From positions 7,032,013 through 7,096,012 of the forward strand of contig NC_072451.1 of the NCBI RefSeq assembly GCF_027596085.1: a stretch of 64,000 nt of DNA, given 5' to 3'. The DNA is from Anoplopoma fimbria (lineage: Eukaryota; Chordata; Actinopteri; Perciformes; Anoplopomatidae). The translations under genes and the position numbers were made by a program. Below are positions 40,291-56,107 of this stretch, in pieces (the first letter of the stretch is position 1; every line of letters begins with the position of its first letter). The notes below the pieces were generated by a model. The model was not told where the DNA came from and ran no database searches. It saw only the letters and a list, made by a program, of their open reading frames with translations.

Positions 40291-42324
40291 ATGAGAGAGT
40301 TCAAGAGCAAAGACTTCTGGAGGGCCGTTCTGGCCGAACTGGTCGGCATGACCCTTTTCATTTTCCTCAGCATCTCTGCAGCTATTGGGACCAAGAACAC
40401 CCAGGAGGTGAAGGTGTCGCTGACCTTCGGACTGGCCATCGCCACGCTGGCCCAGAGTTTAGGCCACATCAGTGGAGCCCACCTGAATCCTGCAGTTACC
40501 TTCGGGATGCTCGCCAGCTGCCAGATCAGCTTGTTCAAGGCGGTGATGTACATTGTGGCCCAGATGCTGGGTTCAGCTCTGGCCAGTGGCATCGTGTATG
40601 GGACACGTCCAGGTGACACTAAAGTACTGGGGCTCAACTCTGTAAGTACATTTAAAATAACTGCTGCTGACATAACATGTGATACTAGAGTATGATTTGA
40701 AATCAGGAGCAAGAAAACATCCTACTCTCACCAAGAAATGTGATGCACAGCGATATGATGCAGCAGTGTGCATTTAATGCACCTTTGCAATCTATAAATT
40801 GACCTCCAACTGAAAACTGAGACTTTAAACAGGATCTGTGGTTTTAATTTTGCTTTGTTTGTGTTTTTCTTTGGACATTCTGTCATTGCTTATTATTAAA
40901 GAGTGATGACACATGATTAAAGGACATGAAACTGCAAACAGCTAAAATAATCTGTAATGAAAATATGCACAGTCAACCCTTTCACATTTCTCCTCAGCTG
41001 TTTTGGTAAATTAGTTTGGGGGTTTTTGCATGCTGGCATTCTTCACTTCTTTTTGACCTATCTGTAACATGTGCATGTGTGTCAGGGCATGGTATCACTG
41101 TGGAGAAACTACACTGACCTCACACATGGTGTACCACAGCTAAATTGCTCTGAATAAAAATGATCAGGTTTTCCACAAATGATAAATGAAAAAAGCAATG
41201 CAGCACCTTGTAGCCTCTGCCAAATTGCTGTCAGGTTTGCAGGGCGACGCCAGCGTCTGCTAAATGAGAAGTGGTTGCGAGGGGAAACTATCAATCTAAC
41301 TGACACAGACTGAGTAACTCTTGTTGTTTTGGATTTCTCTCTAACGCTTACAGCTCAACGGTGTCACTCCCAGCCAAGGCGTTGGCATAGAGCTCCTGGC
41401 AACCTTCCAGCTGGTGCTGTGTGTCATTGCAGTCACTGATAAAAGGCGGCGTGATGTCACCGGTTCAGCACCCTTGGCCATTGGCCTCTCGGTCTGCCTG
41501 GGACACTTGGCAGCTGTAAGTTTCGACTTAAAAAACATTTCCAACGCAGTATATAATGTTTATCTAGAATTACTCACAGGGGCGTCTGAGCAATGTAAAC
41601 AGGCAACAGATACAATAGAGCTCTTGGAGTGGAAGAGCTTCAAGCATTCTCGTGGTTTCAGCTAATACCCCTCACCCCTGACTCCATTATACCACCAGAC
41701 CATGTAGCTGAAGATATCCTCTTATGCTGTCTCTTTGTTGTTCATCACAGATCAGCTACACAGGCTGTGGCATCAATCCCGCTCGCTCCTTTGGTCCGGC
41801 TTTGATCCTGAACGATTTCACAAACCACTGGGTAAGACAGAGACAGAAGCACGCAAGCTCTTTACGTGCTCCTCACATTTTTTTCTGCATGCATATTACA
41901 TGTCAAGCTTAAATAATTCAACTCCACAACAGACAGATGACTCCATTAACGTGGAATCCTCCCACACGAGTTAATCAGTTTTTAGTTATTGTTTTACAAT
42001 AAGCTCCAGCAGACAGATATCGAGAAAAGTAAACCTTTTGAACTTGAGTCTTTGTGTGATATCTTTCATGTGATAACGGTGGGTTTGCAGATGACAGATT
42101 AACCAATGCAGATTAAGAGATTGATCCAGAGTTCTCCATTGCAGGTGTACTGGGTGGGGCCGATGTGTGGTGGTTTGGCTGCAGCTCTCATTTACGATTT
42201 CCTGCTGTCGCCCAAATACGACAACTTCCCTGAGCGCATGAAGGTCCTGGTCAGCGGCCCAGTGGGCGACTACGACGTCAACGGAGGCAACGACAACGCG
42301 ACTGTGGAGATGACGTCGAAATAG
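40291..42324 (+). CDS. aqp1aa: Aquaporin-1aa water channel, 4 exons, complete
   Basis: Exons 40291-40641, 41354-41515, 41751-41831 and 42145-42324 (stop TAG) join in phase 0 at every junction and encode 257 aa. All introns are GT/AG, and the four-exon plan matches vertebrate AQP1. The product is an MIP-family plasma-membrane water channel with six membrane segments and two NPA boxes (N66-P67-A68 after SGAHL; N180-P181-A182-R183). The AQP1 selectivity filter is intact by alignment with human F56/H180/C189/R195: here F46, H168, C177 (the mercury-sensitive Cys) and R183. The C-terminal tail, with [12 protein letters not shown] and ending VEMTSK, resembles the human AQP1 tail and fits the aa rather than the ab paralogue. 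Loop A is short and lacks the N-glycosylation sequon of human AQP1. The start ATG follows a TATA-like box by about 75 bp. Two tandem aqp1 relatives follow on the same strand. Identity is very sure; the aa subtype rests on the tail and gene order. Confidence 0.97.
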
Positions 42325-42692
42325 TCCCATACAGCCAAGACCACTTTCATTGTACATGTTTATGCTCCTGTAAAAAAAAAGCTATTGAATTTATTTAGTG
42401 TAGGATCTCAGTGTTTTTGTGCTATTTTGTAATACCTTTGAGGATTTTTGGCGTCCCTCTTAAGTAGAATTCACTCCTTTTGTTCGACCCCTAGACAAGC
42501 TGCTCAAGCCAACAAGTCAAGGATGTGAGAAGCTTCACAAAGCAGTGGGCTGAAATGTTTTCCAATATCAGTATTCTTATGACAAGCCATTTTCTTTTTT
42601 TTGTATACCCTATGTGTCTATTTCACTTTTTTATTTCTGATGTATAATGTTTTGTGTGTACACTCTTGAAATGTCTCTCACTTTTTTAAGTA

Positions 42693-42698
42693 AATAAA
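42693..42698 (+). terminator. aqp1aa polyadenylation signal
   Basis: A canonical AATAAA lies 369 bp after the stop codon, followed within 30 bp by a TGTTGTT-rich stretch of the kind that binds cleavage factors. It gives a 3' UTR of about 390 bp. Confidence 0.75.
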
Positions 42699-42724
42699 AC
42701 ACTTGTTGTTAACAGCTGTTACTC

Positions 42725-46699
<3,975 letters not shown>

Positions 46700-46729
46700 A
46701 TGTTGGTTAGCATGAAGCTATGTGACTAA
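46700..46729 (+). promoter_or_regulatory. Possible upstream ORF before the aqp1ab start
   Basis: A nine-codon frame (ATG at 46700, stop TAA at 46727-46729, second in-frame ATG at 46712) ends six bases before the aqp1ab start at 46736. If the transcript begins upstream of 46700, this frame would lie in the leader and could reduce initiation at the main start. No TATA box is evident here, so the transcription start is unknown. Confidence 0.35.
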
Positions 46730-46735
46730 GCAGCC

Positions 46736-48250
46736 ATGTCAGAAATCAAAACATGGGCTTTTTGGAGGGCAGTCCTGGCTGAGTTCCTGGGGATGGTCAT
46801 CTTCATCTTCATCGGCCTCTCAGCTGCAATAGGAGACCGAAACAATTCTTACCCCGACCAGGAGATTAAAGTGGCGTTTGCCTTTGGCTTGGCCATTGCC
46901 ACATTAGCTCAGTGTCTAGGTCACATTAGCGGTGCCCACCTGAATCCTGCCGTCACACTGGGCTTCCTGGCCAGCTGTGAGATGAGTATTCTCAGAGCCC
47001 TTTTCTACATCATCTCCCAGATTTTGGGAGCTCTGGCTGGCAGTGCCATTGTGTATGGTATCAGGCCAGAAACAACACATTCACTTGGTGTTAACAAGGT
47101 AAAGCGGAATGCATGTGTTTTAAATTTTCTGGAGTAGCTTTCCTTAATGGATAACATGTGTTTCTCAGATTGAGTGGCATTCGGGGGAATTGCCTCATGC
47201 CTGTTGTGGTTTTGCTTGTAAAAGCCAGTGTCAACTCTTGACAACATTATCAAGTTTTGTGTTGGAAGACTTCTACACTTTCTATCTGCTGGTGATAAGT
47301 TGTATAATTGTAATTGTAATAATCACTCCTGGTTTATACCTGCCATGCAACAAAGGCAGGCCTTCTCTCACTGGGGAGTGTTTATGGGATGAACGTTTGT
47401 GCCGTCTTCTGCAGGAATTTAATGATTGAATCAGGCAGGCAAGTAAATCATGGTCCATTCGTTTGTTTTTTTAGCAGCATGCTTGCTTACATTTCAGGTT
47501 TCTAAGGGCTTTTCCATGATGCAACAGCTGCTGAAATGGAGGCAAAAGTATCCCCTGATTGTAGTTAACAAAGGAGGCAGAGAGCCAACTGAAGTGTTTC
47601 TCCTCTATTGCAGCTAAATGGAATCAGCCCGTGTCAAGGTTTTGGTGTAGAATTCCTCCTCACCCTTCAGTTGGTCCTGTGTGTGATTGCGGTCACTGAC
47701 AAGAGACGTGATTTCCACGGATTTGCACCTCTGGCGATCGGATTGTCTGTAGTACTGGGACACCTTGCAGGGGTGAGCATATAAAAACATTTCTGTCCTC
47801 ATTCATTTGGTAAATGTTTCTCCATCTTGCTGTGGACTGATGAAATGGATTGTCATAGGATGAAATCAAGCAGCTGTCTAATCTACAGAGAAGAAGTTGT
47901 TTTCCTCTGATATGGTTTACAGATCAGCTTCACGGGATGCGGTATTAACCCAGCTCGATCCTTGGGGCCGGCAGTTATACAGAAGTCATTTAGTGATCAT
48001 TGGGTATGTATAGAGAAGCTGCAAATCATGTTAATACAAGTTATGTGAACCATTGAAACGGGGATCTGTCCTGTTTGTTTTTCAGGTGTACTGGGTGGGA
48101 CCAATGAGTGCCAGTGTGGTGGCGGCTCCTCTGTACAATTATCTTCTGGCACCCGGAGATGAACCATTCAGTGTAAAAATAAAAGCCCTGTTCTGCTGTG
48201 GCTCAACACAGGATAATGAAATTCGTGAGCCCCTTCTAGAGGATATTTGA
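46736..48250 (+). CDS. aqp1ab: Aquaporin-1ab-type water channel, 4 exons, complete
   Basis: Exons 46736-47098, 47614-47772, 47923-48003 and 48086-48250 (stop TGA) join in phase 0 and encode 255 aa. Splice positions match those of aqp1aa, showing tandem duplication. NPA boxes are N70-P71-A72 and N183-P184-A185; filter residues F50, H171, C180 and R186 are intact, so a functional water channel is expected. Differences from aqp1aa are a longer loop A with an N-glycosylation sequon (N36-N37-S38), an extra Cys at 60, and a quite different tail with a Cys pair (238-239), possible phosphosites S241/T242 and the ending REPLLEDI. In marine teleosts Aqp1ab channels drive water uptake into maturing oocytes, and their tails control trafficking; that role is inferred here. 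The 3' UTR is short. Duplicated ab genes (ab1, ab2) exist in some teleosts, and which one this is cannot be settled by eye. Confidence 0.94.
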
Positions 48251-48290
48251 GAGTGGAAATTACTACTGTATACGGCTGATTTTTGTATCA

Positions 48291-48296
48291 AATAAA
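48291..48296 (+). terminator. aqp1ab polyadenylation signal
   Basis: AATAAA lies only 41 bp after the stop codon, with a T-rich stretch about 8 bp downstream. It predicts an unusually short 3' UTR of about 60 nt. A TTTTTGTAT element just upstream is weakly like a cytoplasmic polyadenylation element. Confidence 0.75.
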
Positions 48297-48319
48297 ATAC
48301 TTTTTCAACATCAGGTGTT

Positions 48320-49050
48320 TCATCCTCTCTCTAATGCTTTGATCTTTTTTTCCTCCTCTCCTCCCCTCTGTTTAGGGGCCTTGGAGTCAGATATGACATT
48401 TCACACAAAAAACTGACCTCACAACATTTTCACAAAACATGACATTTCACAAAACATTTTGCTGATTGAATGCTCTGTAAGTCAGTCTACAACAAACAAG
48501 AAGTACTTTCCCGGATGCCTTGTGGCACATTTCTGTCTCTCACAGGTCGAGAAAAGATGAAATAAAAGTTTATTTACCTCGTAACTGCTGTTGAAATTCA
48601 AAGTGGTATGGGTGCAAATACAAAGAGTGCAACCCTCAATCCACCTTTTTTAAATGGCATGGCTATTAATGTTGGTTGTGTTAATTCCTTCCCGCAATTT
48701 AAACTTTTGCGAACGTCTGACCAATGCGGCTAACTAAAGTGTAAACAAAAGTTTGGAAATGTTAAAAGCATACTTCTTGTCCTGTCAAAATGTGACATTA
48801 TGTTGTGCTATGGTACATTTTGTATTTTGACCCTGAGAGCCAACTCAAGTCTGCACACAAACCTCTTCACTTTAAATTCTGAGGAACCTGAATGTTGGTT
48901 AACACACCAGACACATTTTATGCGGAGATGACAGAAATTAAAACCTGTGTTTTAGAGGTATGTGGATGTGCCATTTGTTGGCAGATTTGAATTCATATTG
49001 ATTGGTATATTTGCTATCAAAGGGGAAAAAAATATGTTACAGCGTATAAG
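48320..49050. other. Spacer between aqp1ab and the aquaporin pseudogene
   Basis: The first-exon 5' part and the promoter expected for the third aquaporin should lie here, but no match to the N-terminal aquaporin segment was found. That part has been deleted or is too diverged to see. Confidence 0.55.
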
Positions 49051-50915
49051 GTGGGTCAGGAGCTGAAGATGCCGCTGGCCTTCATGCTATCCATCTCTAC
49101 ACTTGAACCCTGCATCACCTCGGGCCTTCCTTTAAGCTGCCAGATCAGTGCCCTCAGATGTGTTTACTACATCCTGATGCTTGAGGCAGTAGCAGTGAGC
49201 GCTTTTGAATGGGTCTAGGCGCAGCGGATCCCTTGGTATTACCAAAGTAAGGGGTCGTCCTTTTCTGTTTTTGTCTTTCCTTAGACAAAAACATTTCATT
49301 GTAAGTGTAAAGTCTAACTTTTAACAGTAAGCTGTAGGTGTTGATTGTCTTTTGAAACTGAAAATGACTGTAGGATAAAGCGTCAGCTCTTCAGCTGGTT
49401 GCGTGTGATTGGTAAGCAACAAAGTGGTGTTAAAAGTTCTGCACCGCTGGCTATTGTCAGTGGGGTTTGGGCACTTTGCAGCTGTATGTGAATCATATAA
49501 TAGTTCTGCTAAATCTGTGGTTGCATTTTACAGCAATTTGACAAGACCAACTGCAGACTTTAAACAAAACGTCTCCAGAAATTAGAATTTCACGAGATAA
49601 GTGTTTGTGGTAGAAGGGCACCACTTCAGCTACAATGAGCATTGCAGGGGACAAGAGTTTCATTTAAATACAAAATAGAACCACTATTCAAATACAAATA
49701 TCAATTTGCTGGATCATTTCTGTTAGGACTGTCAGAAGTGTGGACACTTGATACGTTTTGAGGCCATTGACAGATATCCTGTTCAGTGTTGGTGAGGGTC
49801 GACCACTGGTCCTTTGCCAGTACAGACTTCCTGTGCTTGGCAGGAATTGTCATGATTCAAGACTTGTCCTCCATGCATTGTTACATAAATTAGCAGCGTG
49901 TGTGCCAAGAGGTCAGGAAGCGTGTGCAGCAAATCACAATTGCAAAGACAGCTACACAAGTAGAATGTTAACTTGGGTAAATACATTTTTGTAAGCGTAA
50001 TTTCCTGACAATGTAAAGCAAGTTGCAGAGGTCCAACAGGGTCACTGCCTACATCGCTGGTGCCAAGACTAACAGGTCTAAAAATCATTAAGCCATACGC
50101 TAAGCACAGGAAAAGTGCATTGTAACAGTGGGCACAATAAGGCCCTCAACAGGAACAATCACTCCTCTCACGCATGCTCACTCATAATGTCCTTGCAGTC
50201 ATTTTCCGGGGCTGTCAATCATTATATCAGCTGTTGTGATCAGCTGTCTCTTCCATCCAGTAGCACAACGAAACAATTTGAGCGTTCATCATCTTGCTGC
50301 TGTCTCTTTTAAATATGATTGTCTCTCTGTGGGTTATGTTGCTGCTGCTCAGGGCTGGTGCCACTCGATTACAAATCTCCCTGTAGAGTCCAAGCGCCAA
50401 AGACTCTTTCAAGACTTGATGATCACATATGATTTGTTAATAATAATGTCTCTCTTTATTGAACTAAATATCTCATCAATTTCTGCATGGCAAAATACTT
50501 TATGCATTTGATTGTACTCGACTTGAGTGGCCTGCACAATTCATCCATATTGTATTCCATGAATATAACGTATTGAATAATAAACATATACGTTTCACTG
50601 CTTGTATGAATCCTGCACGTTCCTTTGGACCAGCTCTGATAAGTTGTAAAATGGAGAACCACTGGCACTGGACAGGACTTTGAAGCTTTATCTCTGAAAT
50701 AGTATTTTATACATTTTATCCAATCAGAGACAAATGTAGCTGATCTTAGCTTTTATTCCAGGTGTAGTGGCTCGGGCCAGCAGCTCTTATCTCTGACTTT
50801 AATTTGTATCCACTAACACAAAACTTCCGTATGCGCAGCAACGTCCTGCTTAATGGTCCAGATAATGAAAACGATGCAGTTAAAATAACTGGAGAAGACA
50901 AGAGCAGCCCAACAT
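49051..50915 (+). pseudogene. Decayed third aquaporin-1 paralogue
   Basis: Pieces of all four aqp1 exons lie in order on the + strand. Exon 1 relic (about 49051-49246) reads QELKMPLAF...STL, then after a deletion of about 11 codons and a frameshift the NPA codons AACCCTGCA (49106-49114), then SCQISALRCVYYIL, and ends GSLGITK at an intact donor (gtaagg). The first 35 or so codons are missing. Exon 2 relic (about 49383-49483) keeps SSAPLAI and the donor gtatgt. Exon 3 relic (about 50588-50665) reads [16 protein letters not shown] to MENHW, one codon short, with its donor gone. Exon 4 relic (50762 to about 50915) keeps the acceptor but has TAG (50765-50767) in place of the invariant Tyr of VYW, lacks about six codons, and retains a tail-like RMRSNVLLNGPDNENDAV. 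Several independent lesions exclude a working channel. The spliced structure shows gene duplication, not retroposition. By position it could be the lost aqp1ab1 or ab2 copy. Confidence 0.88.
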
Positions 50916-51052
50916 TTTGCTTTTCTGTTTGTCAGCATATTTATAGGCAATATATGATTTACAGATATGCTTTAAATATTGCTTATATTATATTATATTA
51001 TATATTATTATATTATATTCTTGTTCATATTTTAAACCAATGGATTTGATGC

Positions 51053-51058
51053 AATAAA
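51053..51058 (+). terminator. Relic polyadenylation signal of the aquaporin pseudogene
   Basis: AATAAA lies about 140 bp beyond the last recognisable coding homology of the broken third aquaporin, after a TATTA-rich stretch (about 50985-51020). It may be the original signal of that gene; the assignment rests on position only. Confidence 0.4.
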
Positions 51059-51215
51059 GATTATTTTTCATCCAGTTTTCCTCTCAAAGATTTTTTTATT
51101 TGCAATGTTCAAAGCAAGTTCAACATATCCTTATTTACCTCATGGAATTAGCACAATAAAACAATGTATATTTAAATCTACCATTAGTATCTATAATGTA
51201 TCACATCCAGCTGCT

Positions 51216-51562
51216 GTCAGGTTGCACAACCAACTCTGCTCCCAGCAGACCACATGACACATGACAATAAAAACATGACAATAAAAACATGACAATAAAA
51301 ACCTGTGCAATACAATACACTGTGTAATAATAGTTAAAATAGTTTTTCTGTCTGTAAATATAATATTTCAGTTATTGTTGTTTTTCTACTGTTTCTTATT
51401 GCTTATTTATAATACTTGTTTTTTTTATTTTCATTTTTTATTTTTATCTTGTCTTTCTTTTACTATGTCTCTTGTGTGCACTTTACTCTATGCTGCTGTA
51501 AGCCTGCAAATTTCCCCGCTGCGGGACTAATAAAGGATTATCTTATCTTATCTTATCTTACT
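51216..51562 (+). mobile_element. Retroelement 3' tail with (TTATC)n end
   Basis: About 345 bp ending in TTTCCCCGCTGCGGGACTAA, TAAAGGAT and a TTATC pentamer array. It matches, in the opposite orientation, the sequence at 55,844-56,107, and its last 50 bp match 29,058-29,105. The simple-repeat 3' end is typical of non-LTR retroelements (LINE, or a SINE sharing a LINE tail). It contains three tandem copies of an ACATGACAATAAAA-like unit near 51,256-51,302. No coding capacity remains. Confidence 0.75.
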
Positions 51563-54500
51563 GTATTATTCTATTCAAGGTGTTTGGTGACAGTTCGAAA
51601 AAGATATCTGTAGTGAATCATCAGGAGAATGTGAATCAGGCAATTGCACGTAAGTCACTCTCGATTCTTCATAAGAAGAAAAACATAATTCGATTTCCTG
51701 TTTGGCTGTGTCACAAGAATTTCCTACGCACACAGCTCCTCTCACATCCCGTTTTATGGCTTGTGCGTATTTGATGGTCCCCACACCATGGGCTAATCAT
51801 TGAATAACCATCAAGGGACTTTAAACATTACAACTGAACATTTCTCAACTGAAGCCCTGCGGTCTGAGGGAAATTCAGCCAAGGTCGTTTAAGTAGACAC
51901 ATGTGATTGTTACTTTGAGCTCGGGGTCAACATGACCGGTGTGATTGGATGCACATCCTCTTCTTCAGTACACTAAATTGCAAATACATATAGTGGTATT
52001 CAAGTATACTTATGCAAAAAACATCTAAACACCAGAATTGAAGAACCGAAATGTCATCCAAATTACGAATGTCAGAATAGTTGAGAATTTATATCAAACC
52101 CTCCTTATAATACATTATTTAAACTACTAAGTAAATCCCACACTGATTTTTTTTAATCAAAGCAAAAATATAAATACGAAAAACAACCAATTATTTGCTA
52201 ATCATTTGAATTGTGTTGTTGTTCTTTATGTGCTATTTTGTGTCTCAATTAGTTATTTATTCCTGGACCCCTTTTTCTATCTTTATTTTAGAACTGCCAG
52301 GATTGGTAATTCCATGAAGACAGTACTGGAAATTTGAAAGTCACCAGGATCGTCATTATGTAGTTACAGCCACAGTGACACACACTTTCATTGAAGTGGC
52401 AGAGATACCAGCAGTGATGACTCAAAGTACCGTTGGTGATGACTCAAGAACCTACAGTGTCACCCTGTAATCCCTGTACATCAATGGCATTGTGTTTTCA
52501 CTCCCTTTGAAGCCAAGACAATGCCTCCCACTACTTAACACAGAAGTGTCAAGTAGTGCTTCCAACTTTGTTTCAACTTGAAGTGTATTTCAAATATATG
52601 TATTGCATATGTTTAATATAAATAAGAGCATTAGTAGAATAACATTTTACTTAGGTCTATTTAAGTGCACCTTGATGGTGTCTCAAAACAGTAAAGTCAA
52701 GTACACAGATGTATTTAAGTATATCTTCAGTAGTGCTTATGACATATCATAAGTACACTGAGTTCATTTTTAGTCCAGTAAAAAAAATAGCACACCTTTA
52801 GTACATTAATTGTGGAAGTATAATAAAATTAGGTTTGCTTCAGTGATTTCCTTTTTTTTTTCCTGGGCTGTGTGAGATGATCATTAACAAAATGTCCCAA
52901 ATATTTTACAATGCCCTTGTGAGGAAGTTAAGGTGTACATTTTGTTATATCGTCTGGTCCAAGTTCCACTTATTGCAACACTAGGGAGGTGAAATCCATG
53001 ATGGAAAATCACTCTGATATTTAACACAAACTTTAATGCAACATTAAGCATAAATGCAACAGCAGGGGAAGCGTCTTTATGACCTGCAAAGCCGAGATAA
53101 ATCAATATATTTTGTTATACTAATGGAAATGGATGGAACAATCCGAATAAATTTCTACATTCAGTATATACATCATTCTTTATGACCTTCCTCCCTTCAA
53201 GGAAGAATGTTTCTCTGCCCTGGTGAATGTTAACACAACTGTCTGTTTGGTTCCTCATAAACCTCAAAAAGTGCACTGGGCTTTTAAATGTATCAATGAA
53301 GGATAGCTTTGCTGATGGGTTTATCTCACTTATATGACATGATACTTTTTACACATGATTTTTATGGTGGAAGTTCAGAGGACGGTCATGTGATGGCGGC
53401 CAATCTAAAATCTCCTTTTCTTTGTGTGCTTAACCTCGGAGGTCAGAGCATTGTGTTAAGCATCTTGTTTTGAAGTTTATCCTCAACAACATGGACAATG
53501 CTCTATTTGTTGGCCCTCAGTCATTTTGTCTCAGACTGTCCTTCATCAAAATGATTTGGCTCTTGCGTCGTGCTCGATTATTCCACGCTTGGCATGGGAG
53601 AGTGTTCAGTGGTCCTCTCATTATATCAATTTAGACAAGATAATGAATGATGTTTTAACCTGATTCAAACTAGTGTCAGAGTGACAAGTTAAACGTATAA
53701 TATTCAATACAGAAATACGGCCTATATGACACACATACTGAATATCAGTTTCTGTGATAGAAAAACAGTGTAAATCATAAAAGTTAATAATCATAATAGT
53801 ATAATAATAATAATAAATATCTGACTGATACCAAACTGGGTGTCTGTGGCGACGTTCCCTGAAAAATTACAAGCAGTGCACAGAAAAAAACTGTAATTAC
53901 CGCGTATCACCATAGGTGCAGCCAAAGAGATCAAAACAGAGATCTTTAAGTTTGTAATATCAAAGAATAAGGCTGGCAAAATTGTACATATTTCTATCAT
54001 CAACGCATCTCGTGAAAAAACATAATTGAATTGATCCTACACGCCAAAGCCAGATATAATATCAATGAGCCACACTGTGGCACAAAGTAACATGTTCCTT
54101 CATTAAACTGTCCTGCTGAAGTAAATACTAGGAGAGGGGGACAGATAGTAGATTTTAAAAGGACGATATAATAACAATATTTTGGAGGCGGAAAAAGCTG
54201 CTAGCTGATTAATCAGTCGATACCTATCAAGATCTGATAGTGTTGCGTTATGTATAACTTTAATGGGTAGAAATAAACTGGAATGTCCCAAACAAATGCA
54301 TCATTTATTTCTGTATAAATACTATTTCCTGAAAGCTACAGTACCCAACTTTGTTAGGAAATGATTGAGCCTTATAAAAACAAAGTATATATTTATAAAA
54401 ATGTAAGTCTTCAGGAGAAATATGGGGGGCTTTGTCCCACATACAGGGAAGGGAAGTCCGAAAGAATTCAGAGACAATCTCCCCCCTCTCAACTGACTGA

Positions 54501-55843
54501 TGCTGGGACCTTATCTGACAGCTCCTTGCCATGCACACTCCCTTTCTGCTTTTCAGCAGTTTTTGGCAACGGTTCAATTAACAGTAGAGGAGGACGTGGG
54601 GAGCAGTTAGATATCTGGTGAACTGTGGCAGAACTATGTGTATTGAGAAACAAGGCACAAGTTATAAAAAAACAGATCTCACTTTTCCTTTGACCACTTA
54701 TGACCCCTGAGAATGAGACTGGACGTGATGCAAATGAGACCTCAGCTTTAGATCAGACAACTGGCCTACATTTTTACAGCTTCAGAACAACACCTTAAGG
54801 TTTAGTTAACAGCCTTTGTAACAGCAGGGTTATAAACACAGAGGGTAGAGAACGTGACCCTGACCTAAGAAACTGCTTGGTAAACACAGATCAAAAAAGG
54901 ACACAGTGTTAACATTAGTTCTGTCAAAGTTTAATTCAGAGTTTGTAATTAACGTGAAGCAAAATACACACAAAATATACCAACAAAATTCAAAACAAGG
55001 GATTAAAACCGATTATCGCTCTCAAATGGATTAACGGGTATTTTAAAGCACAAACTAACTCTTGGTAACTACAAAATCAATAATTTATTAATATGTTAAA
55101 GGTGTGCACACATCAATAATGCTTGAAAAAAAGCATACAAATTCCTTGTACTTTTGTATTTAGAAGATAAAATTTGCCTCTGGTTATAAAAAAAAGTCCT
55201 GTTCAACTGAATCCCCCAAATTATAATTAAGTCAATTGTGAATACACCTTGAATTAATGAATATATTATTTTTTTCTTTTAATGATGGATTGGGCCTTTA
55301 AAGACTGACATCAAAGTGTAACGCTCTACTGGTCCTAATGTGCTGTGTGACATGGTTGAATAGTTAAAACTATGAAAAATAAACCATGCCCTGCAGTATA
55401 GTCCTTAGTTGTAATTTAAAATTGTATGCCAATAGCACAGACGTGTGCACTCAAAGACACAGTCACACATGCGTGAAAACACACTAATATGACAGCTGTG
55501 ACCTCTGTGAAGCATACTCATAAACACTACATGTGGAAAATTACTTTAGCAATGACCCCAACGACGAAGGACAAGTACAATGTAACATCATATGACAATT
55601 CACAAGTTAGCCGCATGCCCATGTTATGGTAGATGCTACAGGGACACACATAAACAAACATAAACACACACACACACACACACACTCACACATATATTAG
55701 TATTTAGCGTGTAAACAGCAATATCACTCTGACAGCTTCAACTGCTGGGGGCTAAAGTAGTGTGCAACACTGCCGCCCTCTGGTTTGAAGCGGATTTAGG
55801 CCTGTATGCTGAAGTTTGACTAATATCCCCATATCCCAATCAT
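51563..55843. other. Unassigned spacer between the aquaporin cluster and thoc1
   Basis: No exon or RNA gene was recognised. A short CA repeat lies at about 55,666-55,684 and an ATA-rich run near 53,797-53,817. Confidence 0.5.
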
Positions 55844-56107
55844 TTATTAGTCCCGCAGCGGGGAAATTTACAGGATTACAGCAGCATAGATATAGTGCAA
55901 ACAAGGTACATAGTAAAAAAACAAGTATTTTAAATAAGTAAATAAGAAAAATAAAAATCCACAATAACTAAAAAAAATATTATATATACAGACAGAATAA
56001 TTATAGTATTGCACAGTGTATTTGTATTGCACAGATGTTTTAGTGTTTTGTTTTGTGGTCTACTGGGATGGCAGACAGAGCTGGTTGTGCAAAACAAAAA
56101 AAACATG
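55844..56107 (-). mobile_element. Second copy of the retroelement tail, inverted
   Basis: The reverse complement carries the same order of motifs as 51,216-51,535: GCACAACCA..CTCTG near the start, CTGTGCAATAC, TTCTGTCTGTA, a T-rich middle, CTATGCTGCTGTAA, then TTTCCCCGCTGCGGGACTAA. The pentamer tail is almost absent. It lies about 0.8 kb upstream of thoc1. Confidence 0.75.

Noticed and set aside
40152..40616. 154-codon frame and a 149-codon antisense frame over aqp1aa exon 1
   Set aside because: Both are shadows of the GC-rich aqp1aa first exon.
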